NCBI RefSeq assembly: GCF_965138505.1
Contig: NZ_CBCSCO010000003.1
Coordinates: 415,133-479,132 of the forward strand
Reading direction: 5' to 3'
From: Litorimonas haliclonae
Lineage (GTDB): Bacteria; Pseudomonadota; Alphaproteobacteria; Caulobacterales; Maricaulaceae
DNA: 64,000 nucleotides
Part shown: in pieces, positions 42,295 through 51,787 of the stretch
Position numbering within the stretch: position 1 is the first letter of the stretch
Layout of the letters: each line of letters begins with the position of its first letter
The notes under the pieces: model-generated
Databases searched by the model: none
The model's input: the letters and a program-made list of their open reading frames with translations, nothing else
What the model was told of the DNA's origin: nothing
Position numbers and translations under genes: made by a program

Positions 42295-43407
42295 TTATTT
42301 TTGAGGCAGGATAAGATATTTCTCACCGGTTTTCTTGGCATTGTAGGATTTGACCACATCTGACTGTAAAGCCTCTTCCAGAGAAATCTCATGGCTATAA
42401 TGACTGGCAAAGGTCGTTGTTAGCTCATCAGCAACACGTTTGCGCAATCGCGCACCGACCTCTTTACCGGCTTTAGCGAGGAAATTCGGCAGGAGCCAGC
42501 CTCCAACCCCCCAAGCCATACCATAGCCCCGCGTCAGGGTCGTAACGCTCATATCCAGGCTACCATAGAGATAAACCTGTTTGTGATGGATAGAGCCATA
42601 AATGCTGTAAGCGCCGGGCGTGCGAGCCGCCGCCATTTCCATAGCCGTTAGAATATCTGACGCCAATGTCCCTCCCCCTGTGGCATCAAATGCCAAGGTC
42701 GCGCCGGTCTCGTCTACGGCATCTGTTAGATCTTTCATGAAGCTGTCAGAGCTACTGTTGACCACATATTTAGCGCCCATGTCTTTAAGCATTTGCGCTT
42801 GTTCTTCACGGCGAACAATATTGACCACATCTACGCCGTCTGCCTTACAGATACGATTTAGCATTTGCCCTAAATTCGACGCTGCCGCTGTATGAACGAG
42901 AGCAGAATGTTCTTCCATACGCATAGTCTCGACCATGCTGAGCGCTGTAAGTGGGTTCACGAAGCTGGAAGCCCCTTGTTTGGCTGTGTTGCCAGGATTC
43001 AAAGGCAGCGCCATAGCGGCTTTCAAACATCTATATTGAGCGTACATACCGCCGCCCATAACAGCGACTGTCTTGCCAAGCAGAGACTGAGCGTAGTCAC
43101 TTTCGCCGGCCGCGACTACCTCTCCGGCGCCTTCATTACCAACCGGAAGCGCCTGCCCTAAGCGGCCCTTCATGCGGCCCATGGCTTGTTTCGGAATTGG
43201 GGCGGTCAATTTACCGTCTTTGGTTTCCGAAGCGCTCACATCCGCCGCGCCGAACATGACCCCGTGATCTGACGGATTAATCGGCGTTGCGTCGACTCGA
43301 ACGACAATTTCGTCGGCCCCGGGTTTCGGCATTTCTTTTTCAACGAGTTCCATCGTCAACGTGGCGTCGTCCGTTATCGTTGAAAGCATTTGTTTATATT
43401 TGGTCAT
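42295..43407 (-). CDS. Zinc-type MDR family oxidoreductase
   Basis: A 370-residue medium-chain dehydrogenase/reductase. It has the GroES-like N-domain (GNEGAGEVVAAGES) and a Rossmann domain (VHTAAASNLGQMLNRIC). The catalytic-zinc Cys and His of alcohol dehydrogenases are not seen, so a quinone or enoyl reductase type is more likely than an alcohol dehydrogenase. The start at 43407 has AAGGAAG upstream and gives the best family start (MTKYKQML). It overlaps the end of the pirin gene by 14 nt, so both are probably one transcript. Confidence 0.85.
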   Translation of the reverse strand: MTKYKQMLSTITDDATLTMELVEKEMPKPGADEIVVRVDATPINPSDHGVMFGAADVSASETKDGKLTAPIPKQAMGRMKGRLGQALPVGNEGAGEVVAAGESDYAQSLLGKTVAVMGGGMYAQYRCLKAAMALPLNPGNTAKQGASSFVNPLTALSMVETMRMEEHSALVHTAAASNLGQMLNRICKADGVDVVNIVRREEQAQMLKDMGAKYVVNSSSDSFMKDLTDAVDETGATLAFDATGGGTLASDILTAMEMAAARTPGAYSIYGSIHHKQVYLYGSLDMSVTTLTRGYGMAWGVGGWLLPNFLAKAGKEVGARLRKRVADELTTTFASHYSHEISLEEALQSDVVKSYNAKKTGEKYLILPQK

Positions 43408-44308
43408 AGATTGGTCTTCCTTGGTTTTCGGGGTTAGTGTCATTCGGGAGTGGAATGAATTCTTCGCTATCGCCGGGCACAAGGTCAAATCGCCCTGCTT
43501 TCCAGTCTTCTTTGGCTTTTTCAATTCGGTCTCTGCGGGAGGACACGAAGTTCCAGTCAATGTAGCGTTTTCCCAACGGCGCCCCACCGATAATTGCGAG
43601 GCGCACGTTCGTTTTTGCCGAAAGGCTCTTAGCGTCCGGGGAGAGCACGCTCATAGTAAAAAGAGGGCTATCTTCGCCGTCAATCAGGGCCTGCCCTTTA
43701 ACAACATAAACGCCGATCTCTTCTGCATTCGGTATCCTAAGCTCCGCTCCGGACTCCATATCGACTTCGGCGTAAAGTATCGGAGAAAATGTTTTTACGG
43801 GAGAAGAAAGCCCAAACGCATGGCCCATCATTACGCGGACTTTGGCCTGACCGATCTGTTTTTCCGGAATGTCTCTGGCGGGCGTGTGATAAAAGGCCGG
43901 GTCTATTTCTTCGTCCTCCTCCGGCAGTGCGTGCCAGAGTTGAAGGCCGTGAAGTTTATATCCTTTAGCTCTCAATTCCTTACGAGTGCGTTCAGAGTGC
44001 GTTATCCCCCGTCCCGCCACCATCAGATTTATTGCCCCAGGGTGAATCAGAATATCGCTCCCCAAGCTGTCACGGTGGTGAATTTCGCCATCAAACAAAT
44101 ATGACACGGTTGCCAGTCCAATATGGGGGTGAGGACGAACATTTATGCCTTCGCCCGAAGAAAACTCAGCCGGGCCAAAATGATCAAAAAATACCCAAGG
44201 CCCAATCGATTTTGTGCCGACCCGCGGAATAGATCGCCTCACCGAAAACCCACCCAAATCTTTTACATGGGGAGAAATTGATTTGAGAATTGAAGGCTCG
44301 CCTGCCAT
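43394..44308 (-). CDS. Pirin family protein
   Basis: A 304-residue bicupin. The metal site is in RPHPHIGLATVSYLFDGEIHHRDSLGS and GRGITHSERT, with three His and a Glu matching human pirin and E. coli YhhW (quercetinase activity reported for some). The C-terminal cupin is followed by a tail ending in NQGRPIYDQI. It overlaps the downstream MDR gene by 14 nt and is divergent from a GST gene, 25 nt apart. Confidence 0.92.
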   Translation of the reverse strand: MAGEPSILKSISPHVKDLGGFSVRRSIPRVGTKSIGPWVFFDHFGPAEFSSGEGINVRPHPHIGLATVSYLFDGEIHHRDSLGSDILIHPGAINLMVAGRGITHSERTRKELRAKGYKLHGLQLWHALPEEDEEIDPAFYHTPARDIPEKQIGQAKVRVMMGHAFGLSSPVKTFSPILYAEVDMESGAELRIPNAEEIGVYVVKGQALIDGEDSPLFTMSVLSPDAKSLSAKTNVRLAIIGGAPLGKRYIDWNFVSSRRDRIEKAKEDWKAGRFDLVPGDSEEFIPLPNDTNPENQGRPIYDQI

Positions 44309-44333
44309 AAAAACCTAAAGAAAAGGAATAGAT

Positions 44334-44966
44334 ATGCTGACATTGTATGATTGCTCAAGCGCTCCAAGTCCACGACGGACACGCATTTTTCTCGCAGAGA
44401 AAGGCGTCAAATATGAATGCCTACAAGTCGATCTCGGCAAAGGGGAACAAATGAAGGATGAGTTTGCCGCGATTAATCCCCGCCGAACGGTTCCTGTCTT
44501 GGTAACAGACGACGGGAAGTCTTTGACGGAAAACCTTGCCATTGCCTATTACATAGATCAGCTCCATCCAGAGCCGCCTTTGATGGGAACCGACGCCTTC
44601 TCACGCGCGACCGTTCTGGAGTGGAACGCTCGAATCGAATTTGAAGGTCTTCATGCGATTGCCGACATTTTACGGAATACCTCCCCACATATGAAAGACA
44701 GAGCTATGACAGGGCGGAAGAACATTTCGCAAATTGAGGAATTGGCCGACCGTGGACGCGTTCGGATCGAAACGTTTTGGGAGGATTTGGATAAACGTTT
44801 ACAGACCATGCCTTTCGTAACCGGGGATGATTATTCCCTCGCGGATATCACGGCCATGGTATGCGTCGACTTTGCACGCTGGGTAAAAGCCTCCCCCGCG
44901 GAAGAATTTAAAGCCCTGCATAGCTGGCATAACAAGGTATCGAAGCGCCCGTCAGCACAGGCATAA
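44334..44966 (+). CDS. Glutathione S-transferase family protein
   Basis: A 210-residue protein. The N-terminal MLTLYDCSSAPSPRRTRIFLAEKGVKYE and NPRRTVPVLVTDDGKSLTENLAIAYYID give the thioredoxin-like domain, with the cis-Pro and a Thr-Glu in place of the usual Ser-x-Ala pair. The C-terminal helices contain YSLADITAMVCVDFARW. Ribosome site AAAGGAA. It is the only rightward gene of the small redox cluster with pirin and MDR, and shares their 25-nt intergenic region. Confidence 0.9.
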   Translation: MLTLYDCSSAPSPRRTRIFLAEKGVKYECLQVDLGKGEQMKDEFAAINPRRTVPVLVTDDGKSLTENLAIAYYIDQLHPEPPLMGTDAFSRATVLEWNARIEFEGLHAIADILRNTSPHMKDRAMTGRKNISQIEELADRGRVRIETFWEDLDKRLQTMPFVTGDDYSLADITAMVCVDFARWVKASPAEEFKALHSWHNKVSKRPSAQA

Positions 44967-45056
44967 TCAAGCAATTACCGCGTAACGGCTAAAAGCATAG
45001 ACGCTATGCAATAAGAGAACTTGCCTTTCACACCCCTTATTGATAAATTTGTTAGT

Positions 45057-45827
45057 ATGAAAAGTCTCTCTCTTAAAAATCGACTAAAATATCGTATGAA
45101 ACCGGTAAAGGCGCTTCGACATTTTCGGAATCTTATGGCGAACAAGGAAGACACGACTCAGGTCTTTCATATCATAAAGGCTTTGAACGGGGCGCGGCCT
45201 TTTAAGGTGTTTGAGAGGTTTTTAGAAACGCCCGAAGGACAAGCCCGCTTTCAGGAAAGACGGTATCTCCCCCCTCTTCTTGATAATCACGCGGAGCTAG
45301 CAAAGCTGCCTGAAAATACGGTTGGGCGCGCATATCTGCATTTCATGCAAAGCCAAGGGCTAACGGCCCAAGGCTTGGTGGACGAATACGCCAAGTTTGA
45401 ATCCACAAATAAATTTGAAGCCTCTGAAGATTTCATGTGGTTTGCGAACCGGCTTCGCGACACGCATGACCTGCTCCATGTCTTCACGGGATATAGCCGT
45501 GACGCACTCGGAGAGGCTTGCGTTCTCGGTTTCACCTATTCTCAGGACAAAAATATCGGAGCCCGTTTCATTGCCTATATGGCCGGACTTGAAATCAAGA
45601 AATCTGTTCCAAGAGGCGCTCCCGTCTTTGCCGCTATTAGACAAGGCGAAAAATTGGGTCGCGCGGCAGTAAAAATTTACACCCAAGACATCCTGGCTCT
45701 GATGGAAGAAGATTTAGACTCAGCCCGTAAGCGATTGAACGTCGGAACCCCGACACGTTATTTTGAAGTTCACGAGGCGCTAAGATCAAATAACATTGAC
45801 CCTTACGGCCTCATTGCCGCCGCTTAG
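45057..45827 (+). CDS. Coq4 family protein, ubiquinone biosynthesis
   Basis: A 256-residue protein. The Coq4 zinc motif HDxxHx11E is exact: His137-Asp138, His141 and Glu153 (numbered from the ATG at 45057) in THDLLHVFTGYSRDALGEAC. Alphaproteobacterial Coq4 relatives support ubiquinone synthesis; a role in C1 decarboxylation or hydroxylation has been proposed for Coq4. Start is uncertain: ATG at 45057 lacks a ribosome site, while a TTG at 45021 with AGAGAA extends the frame 12 codons. Alone between GST and desaturase. Confidence 0.85.
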   Translation: MKSLSLKNRLKYRMKPVKALRHFRNLMANKEDTTQVFHIIKALNGARPFKVFERFLETPEGQARFQERRYLPPLLDNHAELAKLPENTVGRAYLHFMQSQGLTAQGLVDEYAKFESTNKFEASEDFMWFANRLRDTHDLLHVFTGYSRDALGEACVLGFTYSQDKNIGARFIAYMAGLEIKKSVPRGAPVFAAIRQGEKLGRAAVKIYTQDILALMEEDLDSARKRLNVGTPTRYFEVHEALRSNNIDPYGLIAAA

Positions 45828-46007
45828 TCCTTTTGCAATGTAGAGAACAGGCAAAAGGCTTTAGCTCTGAGTTCATTGCCTGCCTTTAAAATTCAAAGGG
45901 AGTATTTTGCGCCATACGGCGTTTTTATAAAATAATGCCCCGAAATGTAAGAGTTTGCATAGCGACCCTGCAATTGACTTAATTGCGTAGCCGCGCAAAA
46001 ATAAAGC

Positions 46008-46907
46008 ATGGGAGCTACTGCGCCAATTTTATCAAAAGATATTATAAGACCGATTGCAGAACGCTCGGATTTCTGGGGGGCTTGGCTTACATTTCACGTA
46101 TGGGCGGTCAGCTTCGGAGCTGGCGCTCTCTTTGTCTTATTCCCGAATCCCCTCACCTTCATTCTTGCCTTCCTGCTCATCGGATCCAGACAACACGGTA
46201 TGGCCATCCTCATGCATGACGCCGCCCACGGCGTATTGTTCAAGTCCAAAGCTTTAAATGAATTTGTCGGCACTTGGTTTTTAGCCGCGCCTTATGGCGG
46301 AAACATGCAGGCCTACCGCCATTACCACCTCAAACATCACAAGCACACGCAAACAGAACTTGATCCGGACCTCCCTTTATCGGCGAAATTTCCGACAAGC
46401 AAGGCAAGCTTAAAGCGGAAACTTATCCGCGATCTGACAGGTCAGACTTTCTGGCGCTTGCGTTTAGCCAGCTTCAAAGGCGTAGAGTTAGAGGGCTCCG
46501 ATGCCTTCGCCAAGAGTTCGCGAATACCAATTTTAGTCACAAACATTATTCTTTTTGCCGGCTTGGCCGCATTAGGCGTCTGGTGGGCTTATTTCGCTCT
46601 TTGGCTCTTTCCTCTGATGACATGGTTCATGGCTGTCCTACGTATTCGCAACATTGCTGAACACGCTATGACGGCAACGGACGGAAATCCGTTTCGGTAT
46701 GCCCGCACCACCAAAGCCTCTCTGTTGGCCCGAATATTTCTCGCGCCCTATTGGGTGAATTATCATCTTGAGCACCACGCCTATATGTATGTGCCATGTT
46801 ACCGCTTGCCGATGCTTCATAACGCCATGCAAGAGGCAGGATATCTGTCTAAAATGGAATATGAAACGTCTTACACGAACGTTCTTAAACTCGCTTCTAC
46901 TGGATAA
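46008..46907 (+). CDS. Fatty acid desaturase family protein
   Basis: A 299-residue membrane enzyme. The three His boxes are MHDAAHGVLF, HYHLKHHKHTQTELD and NYHLEHHAYMYVPCYRLP, with two hydrophobic pairs around them, as in di-iron desaturases and related hydroxylases. The HDAAH box and HLKHHKHT spacing are closest to bacterial fatty acyl desaturases. It precedes the M28 gene by 3 nt. The 180-nt region upstream contains an imperfect GC hairpin followed by T5 at 45910-45926, of doubtful meaning. Confidence 0.9.
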   Translation: MGATAPILSKDIIRPIAERSDFWGAWLTFHVWAVSFGAGALFVLFPNPLTFILAFLLIGSRQHGMAILMHDAAHGVLFKSKALNEFVGTWFLAAPYGGNMQAYRHYHLKHHKHTQTELDPDLPLSAKFPTSKASLKRKLIRDLTGQTFWRLRLASFKGVELEGSDAFAKSSRIPILVTNIILFAGLAALGVWWAYFALWLFPLMTWFMAVLRIRNIAEHAMTATDGNPFRYARTTKASLLARIFLAPYWVNYHLEHHAYMYVPCYRLPMLHNAMQEAGYLSKMEYETSYTNVLKLASTG

Positions 46908-46910
46908 TTT

Positions 46911-48287
46911 ATGACAGCTATTAAATCCCTCCTTTTCGGGGCATCTGCCCTTATGCTTGCTTGGCCTGCACAGGCCCATGACGACGCCGCCAAAGCGCCG
47001 CCTTCAGCAGTAGAGGGTATTTACGAGATTGCGACGGCGCCGTCACCGGAGCGGATTCGCTCGGATATTCAGACTCTGGTCGATTTTGGAACCCGTCATA
47101 CTCTGTCAGAAACAGAAAGCGATACACGCGGCATCGGCGCGGCGCGGCGCTGGATTTTTGAAGAGTTCGAGAAAATCTCCGCTAACTGCGGCGGATGCCT
47201 GGAGGTGATGTATGTCTCCGACACAATTGAAGGCGAAACCCGCATTCCCGAACCAACCGAAGTCGTCAGCGTCCTCGCCATACAAAAAGGCACAATAGAC
47301 CCAAACCGTTACGTCATGATGAGCGGGGATATAGACAGCCGCGTGACTGACCCACTAAACGGCACCTCCGACAGTCCCGGCGCCAATGATAACGCATCGG
47401 GTATGGCCGGAACCCTCGAAGCCGCCCGAGTTCTATCAAAACAAAAATTTGCAGGCTCTATCATTTATGCCGGACTATCCGGAGAGGAACAGGGGTTGTT
47501 CGGCGGAAAAATTGTCGCCCAGCATGCACTTAATCAAGGCTGGGAAATCAAAGGCGTTCTCAACAATGATATGATCTCAAACATTACAGGCGTTGATGGC
47601 GTTACCGACAACTCCACGGCCCGCGTTTTCTCCGAAGGCACACGTGCCAATGAAACCGAGGAAGAGGCCCGCACGCGCCGCTTCACAGGCGGCGAAGTCG
47701 ATAGCCCGTCAAGGAACCTAGCGCGTTACGTCAAGTCTCAAGCCGACCAATATATGACGAACCTAAACGTCATGATGATATATCGTCTGGATCGTTTTGG
47801 CCGCGGCGGCCACCACCGCCCCTTCAACATGGTTGGCATTCCCGGTGTCCGTATCATGGAAACGCACGAGCATTATGACCGTCAGCATCAGGACCTTCGG
47901 ACAGAAGATGGCGTCACCTATGGCGATACCATGGACGGCGTGGACGAAACCTATGCGGCAAAGCTCACAGCGCTAAACGCTATTACGATGGCGGGAATGG
48001 CGGGCGCTCCTCCCTTCCCTGCCAATGTCGAAGCCTCTGGCGCAGTGGAACCTTCTGCCAAGCTCGAATGGGAAACGCCGCCCAAAGCGTCGAACTTGGC
48101 TGGCTATCGCGTTCACTGGCGCCTGACAACAGAACCGGAATGGACACATTCCCGCTTCGTCGGGAAAGTCAATGAATGGACGTTCGAAAATCTCGTCATC
48201 GACAATTACTTTTTCGGCGTCAGCGCGGTTGCCAAAGACGGTAGCGAAACCCCTGTCGTCTTTCCGGGTGCTGCTGGTAGGTTTTAA
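46911..48287 (+). CDS. Exported M28 family aminopeptidase with C-terminal Fn3-like domain
   Basis: A 458-residue protein with a signal peptide (SLLFGASALMLAWPAQA). The M28 zinc motifs are MMSGDIDSRV, SPGANDNASGMAG, YAGLSGEEQGLFGGKIVAQH and IMETHEHYDRQHQ. The Asp-for-His change in GDIDS (usually GHxD) is notable but recurs in this subfamily, so I do not call it dead. The last ~85 residues (LEWETPPKASNLAGYRVHW...) look like a fibronectin type III fold. It begins 3 nt after the desaturase stop. Confidence 0.86.
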   Translation: MTAIKSLLFGASALMLAWPAQAHDDAAKAPPSAVEGIYEIATAPSPERIRSDIQTLVDFGTRHTLSETESDTRGIGAARRWIFEEFEKISANCGGCLEVMYVSDTIEGETRIPEPTEVVSVLAIQKGTIDPNRYVMMSGDIDSRVTDPLNGTSDSPGANDNASGMAGTLEAARVLSKQKFAGSIIYAGLSGEEQGLFGGKIVAQHALNQGWEIKGVLNNDMISNITGVDGVTDNSTARVFSEGTRANETEEEARTRRFTGGEVDSPSRNLARYVKSQADQYMTNLNVMMIYRLDRFGRGGHHRPFNMVGIPGVRIMETHEHYDRQHQDLRTEDGVTYGDTMDGVDETYAAKLTALNAITMAGMAGAPPFPANVEASGAVEPSAKLEWETPPKASNLAGYRVHWRLTTEPEWTHSRFVGKVNEWTFENLVIDNYFFGVSAVAKDGSETPVVFPGAAGRF

Positions 48288-48449
48288 GCGCGCCAAAACT
48301 AACATTGTCATTCCGCGCGCCTAACTGAAAACCAAAGTTCGCGCGGGAGGGCCAAAAAGTTTCGTTTTATTATTCCCTCAAGGGCGAAAAGGTATGATTT
48401 TTCGTCTCAAATATCGTTAGCTACAATCCAATTCAGAAAAAGGCCTTTT

Positions 48450-51400
48450 ATGTCGTTCAAAACATCCCTCCTCGTCTCCATTGCCGCGCTTTCACTATCC
48501 TCTCTTGCCTATGCGCACTCTGAGGACGCGCAGACAAAAGAAGACAAGCCGAAATGGGACGTCATGAACCCTCCAGGGCCCAAAAAGACAATCGACATTG
48601 ATGTGACAGAAGGCACTTGGATGAGCCTTGATGTCTCGCCCGACGGCAAAACTATCGCCTTTGACCTACTCGGCGACATTTACACTATGCCAGTCACCGG
48701 CGGGAAAGCGACCAATATCGCCTCGGGCATGGCGTGGGAAATGCAGCCTCGTTTCTCCCCGGATGGTCAACGCCTGGCTTTCATCTCTGACCGCGCGGGC
48801 GGAGATAATATCTGGACGATGGATATTGACGGCTCTGACATGGAGCAGGTGACGGATGAAAGCTTTCGTTTGCTGAACAATCCCACTTGGCACCCGAGCG
48901 GAAATTTCATCGCCGGGCGCAAACATTTCACAACTTCACGCTCCCTCGGTGTCGGCGAAATCTGGCTTTACAGCACGAAAGGCGGCTCCGGCGTGCAGCT
49001 TGTCGAACGACCGTCTGAAGCTCATCAAAAAGAATTGGGCGAACCTATGTTCACCCCTGATGGAAGCGGCCTTTATTATAGTCAGAATGTCACTCCCGGG
49101 CCAATCTTTGAATACGCCCAAGACTCCCACACTGAGCTTTTTCAGATAAAAGAGTATGACATGGAAAGCGGAGAAACGTCTGTCGCCGCAGGCGGATATG
49201 GCGGAGCCGTGCGTCCAACGCCGTCCCCTGATGGAAAACATTTGGCCTTTGTTAAACGCGTCAACGCTGAAACACGCCTCTTCGTCAAAGATTTGGAAAG
49301 CGGCGAGGAACGAGAAATCTTTGATCACCTAGATCGCGATATGCAGGAAACTTGGGCCGTTCACGGGGTTTATCCAAATATGGATTGGAGCCCTGATTCC
49401 AAAGACCTCTTTTTTTGGGCACGCGGTCAAATTCACAAACTGACTGTCGAAACGGGCGATATTGAGCACATTGATTTCAGCGTTAAAGACACGCGCGAAA
49501 TTCGTACGGCCCACCGGCCCAAAGTCGAAGTTGCCCCTGATACTTTCACGACGCACATGCCGCGTTTCGTTCAAGTCTCACCAAATGGTAGAACGGTTAT
49601 TTTCGAGAGCCTTGGAAAATTATATAAAAAATCAGCTTCTGGCGGAAAAGAAGAACGGCTAACAAAGCTTCCGGACGACTTAAAAGAACTACACCCGCGC
49701 TTTTCTCGCGATGGCAAAACAGTCGTGTTCGCTACATGGGACGACGCTGACCTTGGCGCGATCCATACGGTTGATCTTGCCAGTGGAAATGTCGCGACGC
49801 ACACAAGCAAGCCAGGCCATTACGCCAACCCTGCTCTCTCACCCCAAGGCGATTATCTGACCTATGAGAAGCAGGGCGGCGGCAATTTAACGGCGCCTGA
49901 ATGGTCTGTTGGCCAAGGCATTTACGTGCAGGATTTAGACGGCGGCGAAGCGGTTCGAGTCTCCAAATCCGGCTCCATGCCTCATTTCGGCTCAGACGAT
50001 CTGCGCCTCTTCATGACTAAAAATGAGGGGGATAAAAACGCCCTCGTCAGCGTCAACTTGCTTGGCCACGACGCCCGCACACATACCAGCTCGACAATGG
50101 CGCAAAGCTTTCACGTTTCTTTTGATGGAGAGACAGTGGCCTTCCGCGAGAACTATAACCTTTATACGATGCCGCTCCTGACAGGCCCGCAAAATGTTGA
50201 TGGCGGCATCAGTGCTACGGCCCTTCCCGTCACTAAACTTAGCTATAGCGGCGCGACTTACCCGAGCTGGACAAACTCTGGTAAAATTTATTGGACAGTT
50301 GGCCCAACGCTTTACAGCGCCGACCCACAAGCCGACGAACAACCTGAACGGCCAAAGGCCGTTACCACTCTGGCTCGCAAAGTCAGCAAGGATGTTCCTC
50401 AAGGTAGCGTGGCTTTGACTGGGGCCAAGATTATTACGATGTCTGATAAAGACGGCGGCATTATTGAAAATGGTACCATCCTGATTGAAGGCGACCGGAT
50501 CAAGCAAATCGGCCAAGATATTACAATCCCCGACGGCGTCACTTCTGTAGATCTGCAAGGGAAAACAATTGTGCCTGGCTTTATTGATGCCCACGCGCAT
50601 GGCCCTCAAGGCGTCGGAGACCTCGTCCCGCAGCAAAACTGGGAGACGATTGCGACTTTGGCATTAGGTGTCACTACCATTTTCGATCCGTCCAGCAGTG
50701 CGGACACGATTTTCCCGGCCTCTGAGTTGCAACGAGCAGGCAAATTGCTTGCCCCGCGCATTTATTCAACCGGAGAAGTAATTTACGGCGCAAAAGCTCC
50801 TGGTTTCTTTGCGAATATTGAATCTGAAGAGGATGCTCTTGAGCACGTGTCCCGCTTGAAGAAACAAGGCGCGCATGGTGTGAAAAACTATAACCAGCCC
50901 CGCCGGGAACAACGCCAGCAAGTCGTTGATGCCGCCCGGGAAAACGATATGATCGTTGTCGCTGAGGGCGGCTCGCTCTTCCATATGGATATGGCGATTG
51001 TTCAAGACGGGAATACCTCGCTTGAACATAATTTGCCGCAAGAATTTTTGTATGATGATGTCATTCAGATGTTCGGTCAGACCAATGTGGCCTATGTTCC
51101 AACACTCGTCGTGACGTATGGCGGACCAAGTGGTGAGCGGTTCTTCTATCAGGAAGGTGATGTTTCTGAGCACCCTATTCTGTCAGAACACGTACCGCCT
51201 GCGGCCCTTCAAGCGCGGTCCAAGCGCGTCGTGACGGCGCCGGTGGAAGATTATGCGGATGCTTCATCCGCCTCGACGGCAAAGCAACTTTCTGACGCCG
51301 GCGTACTCGTCGGGATCGGCGCTCACGGACAGCGTGAAGGCTTGGCCGCGCATTGGGAGATGTGGAGCTTTGCTAGAGGCGGTATGAGCCCGTTAGAAGC

Positions 51401-51638
51401 GCTCTCCACGGCCACGACGCAGCCTGCCGAACATCTCGGTTTCTCCGACGACATAGGCTCCCTTGAAACGGGTAAGCTCGCAGACCTCGTCATATTAGAA
51501 AACGACCCGCTCGAAGATATTCGTCATACGGACGGAATTGAGCACGTCATGATTGGTGGACGGTTATACGAAGCTGACACCATGAATGAGGTTGTGACCG
51601 GGGATAAAAAACGCCAACCCTACTGGTGGGAAAAATAG
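48450..51638 (+). CDS. TolB-type beta-propeller/amidohydrolase fusion, exported
   Basis: A 1062-residue protein with a signal peptide (LLVSIAALSLSSLAYA). Residues ~45-640 carry many PD40/WD40-like repeats (LDVSPDGKTIAFD, RFSPDGQRLAFIS, PTPSPDGKHLAFVK, RFSRDGKTVVFAT). From ~655 an amidohydrolase domain follows, with FIDAHAHGPQG, GVKNYNQPRREQR, VAEGG, TSLEHNLPQ and GIGAHGQREGLAAHWEMW. This family is known in bacteroidetes and alphaproteobacteria; substrates are likely peptides or cyclic amides. Preceded by 162 nt without a recognisable gene. Confidence 0.9.
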   Translation: MSFKTSLLVSIAALSLSSLAYAHSEDAQTKEDKPKWDVMNPPGPKKTIDIDVTEGTWMSLDVSPDGKTIAFDLLGDIYTMPVTGGKATNIASGMAWEMQPRFSPDGQRLAFISDRAGGDNIWTMDIDGSDMEQVTDESFRLLNNPTWHPSGNFIAGRKHFTTSRSLGVGEIWLYSTKGGSGVQLVERPSEAHQKELGEPMFTPDGSGLYYSQNVTPGPIFEYAQDSHTELFQIKEYDMESGETSVAAGGYGGAVRPTPSPDGKHLAFVKRVNAETRLFVKDLESGEEREIFDHLDRDMQETWAVHGVYPNMDWSPDSKDLFFWARGQIHKLTVETGDIEHIDFSVKDTREIRTAHRPKVEVAPDTFTTHMPRFVQVSPNGRTVIFESLGKLYKKSASGGKEERLTKLPDDLKELHPRFSRDGKTVVFATWDDADLGAIHTVDLASGNVATHTSKPGHYANPALSPQGDYLTYEKQGGGNLTAPEWSVGQGIYVQDLDGGEAVRVSKSGSMPHFGSDDLRLFMTKNEGDKNALVSVNLLGHDARTHTSSTMAQSFHVSFDGETVAFRENYNLYTMPLLTGPQNVDGGISATALPVTKLSYSGATYPSWTNSGKIYWTVGPTLYSADPQADEQPERPKAVTTLARKVSKDVPQGSVALTGAKIITMSDKDGGIIENGTILIEGDRIKQIGQDITIPDGVTSVDLQGKTIVPGFIDAHAHGPQGVGDLVPQQNWETIATLALGVTTIFDPSSSADTIFPASELQRAGKLLAPRIYSTGEVIYGAKAPGFFANIESEEDALEHVSRLKKQGAHGVKNYNQPRREQRQQVVDAARENDMIVVAEGGSLFHMDMAIVQDGNTSLEHNLPQEFLYDDVIQMFGQTNVAYVPTLVVTYGGPSGERFFYQEGDVSEHPILSEHVPPAALQARSKRVVTAPVEDYADASSASTAKQLSDAGVLVGIGAHGQREGLAAHWEMWSFARGGMSPLEALSTATTQPAEHLGFSDDIGSLETGKLADLVILENDPLEDIRHTDGIEHVMIGGRLYEADTMNEVVTGDKKRQPYWWEK

Positions 51639-51642
51639 TTAT

Positions 51643-51750
51643 TAGGCCTGATTATAACTTTCAGGCCTAGCATGTCTAAACAAGGTCACGGCTGCATCGT
51701 TACAGCCGACATGAACCTGATTTGAACGGGCTACACATTGCCCGTTCAAA
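51643..51750. other. Cluster of three inverted repeats
   Basis: TAGGCCTGA (51643-51651) pairs with TCAGGCCTA (51661-51669) around a 9-nt loop. GGCTG (51690-51694) pairs with CAGCC (51703-51707). TTTGAACGGGC (51721-51731) pairs with GCCCGTTCAAA (51740-51750) around an 8-nt loop. None has a long T-run, so only the first, after the amidohydrolase stop, is a plausible terminator. The last lies just before the DUF2799 ribosome site. Confidence 0.75.
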
Positions 51751-51787
51751 ATTCCTCCGTTAAAACGCTTTAAAAATGGAGGGTAGT

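Noticed and set aside
43361..44104. Rightward frame of 247 codons over the pirin gene
   Set aside because: Opposite-strand shadow of pirin; pirin motifs are intact on the minus strand.
45910..45926. CGCC-ATAC-GGCG followed by T5 before the desaturase gene
   Set aside because: Only four base pairs in the stem and about 80 nt from the previous gene; too weak to call a terminator.
46911..48287. M28 peptidase inactive because GDIDS replaces GHxD
   Set aside because: The other zinc motifs are intact, and I recall related exported M28 proteins with the same change, so loss of activity cannot be concluded.
49992..50636. Leftward frame of 214 codons inside the beta-propeller amidohydrolase gene
   Set aside because: Shadow frame caused by codon bias; no independent evidence for coding.
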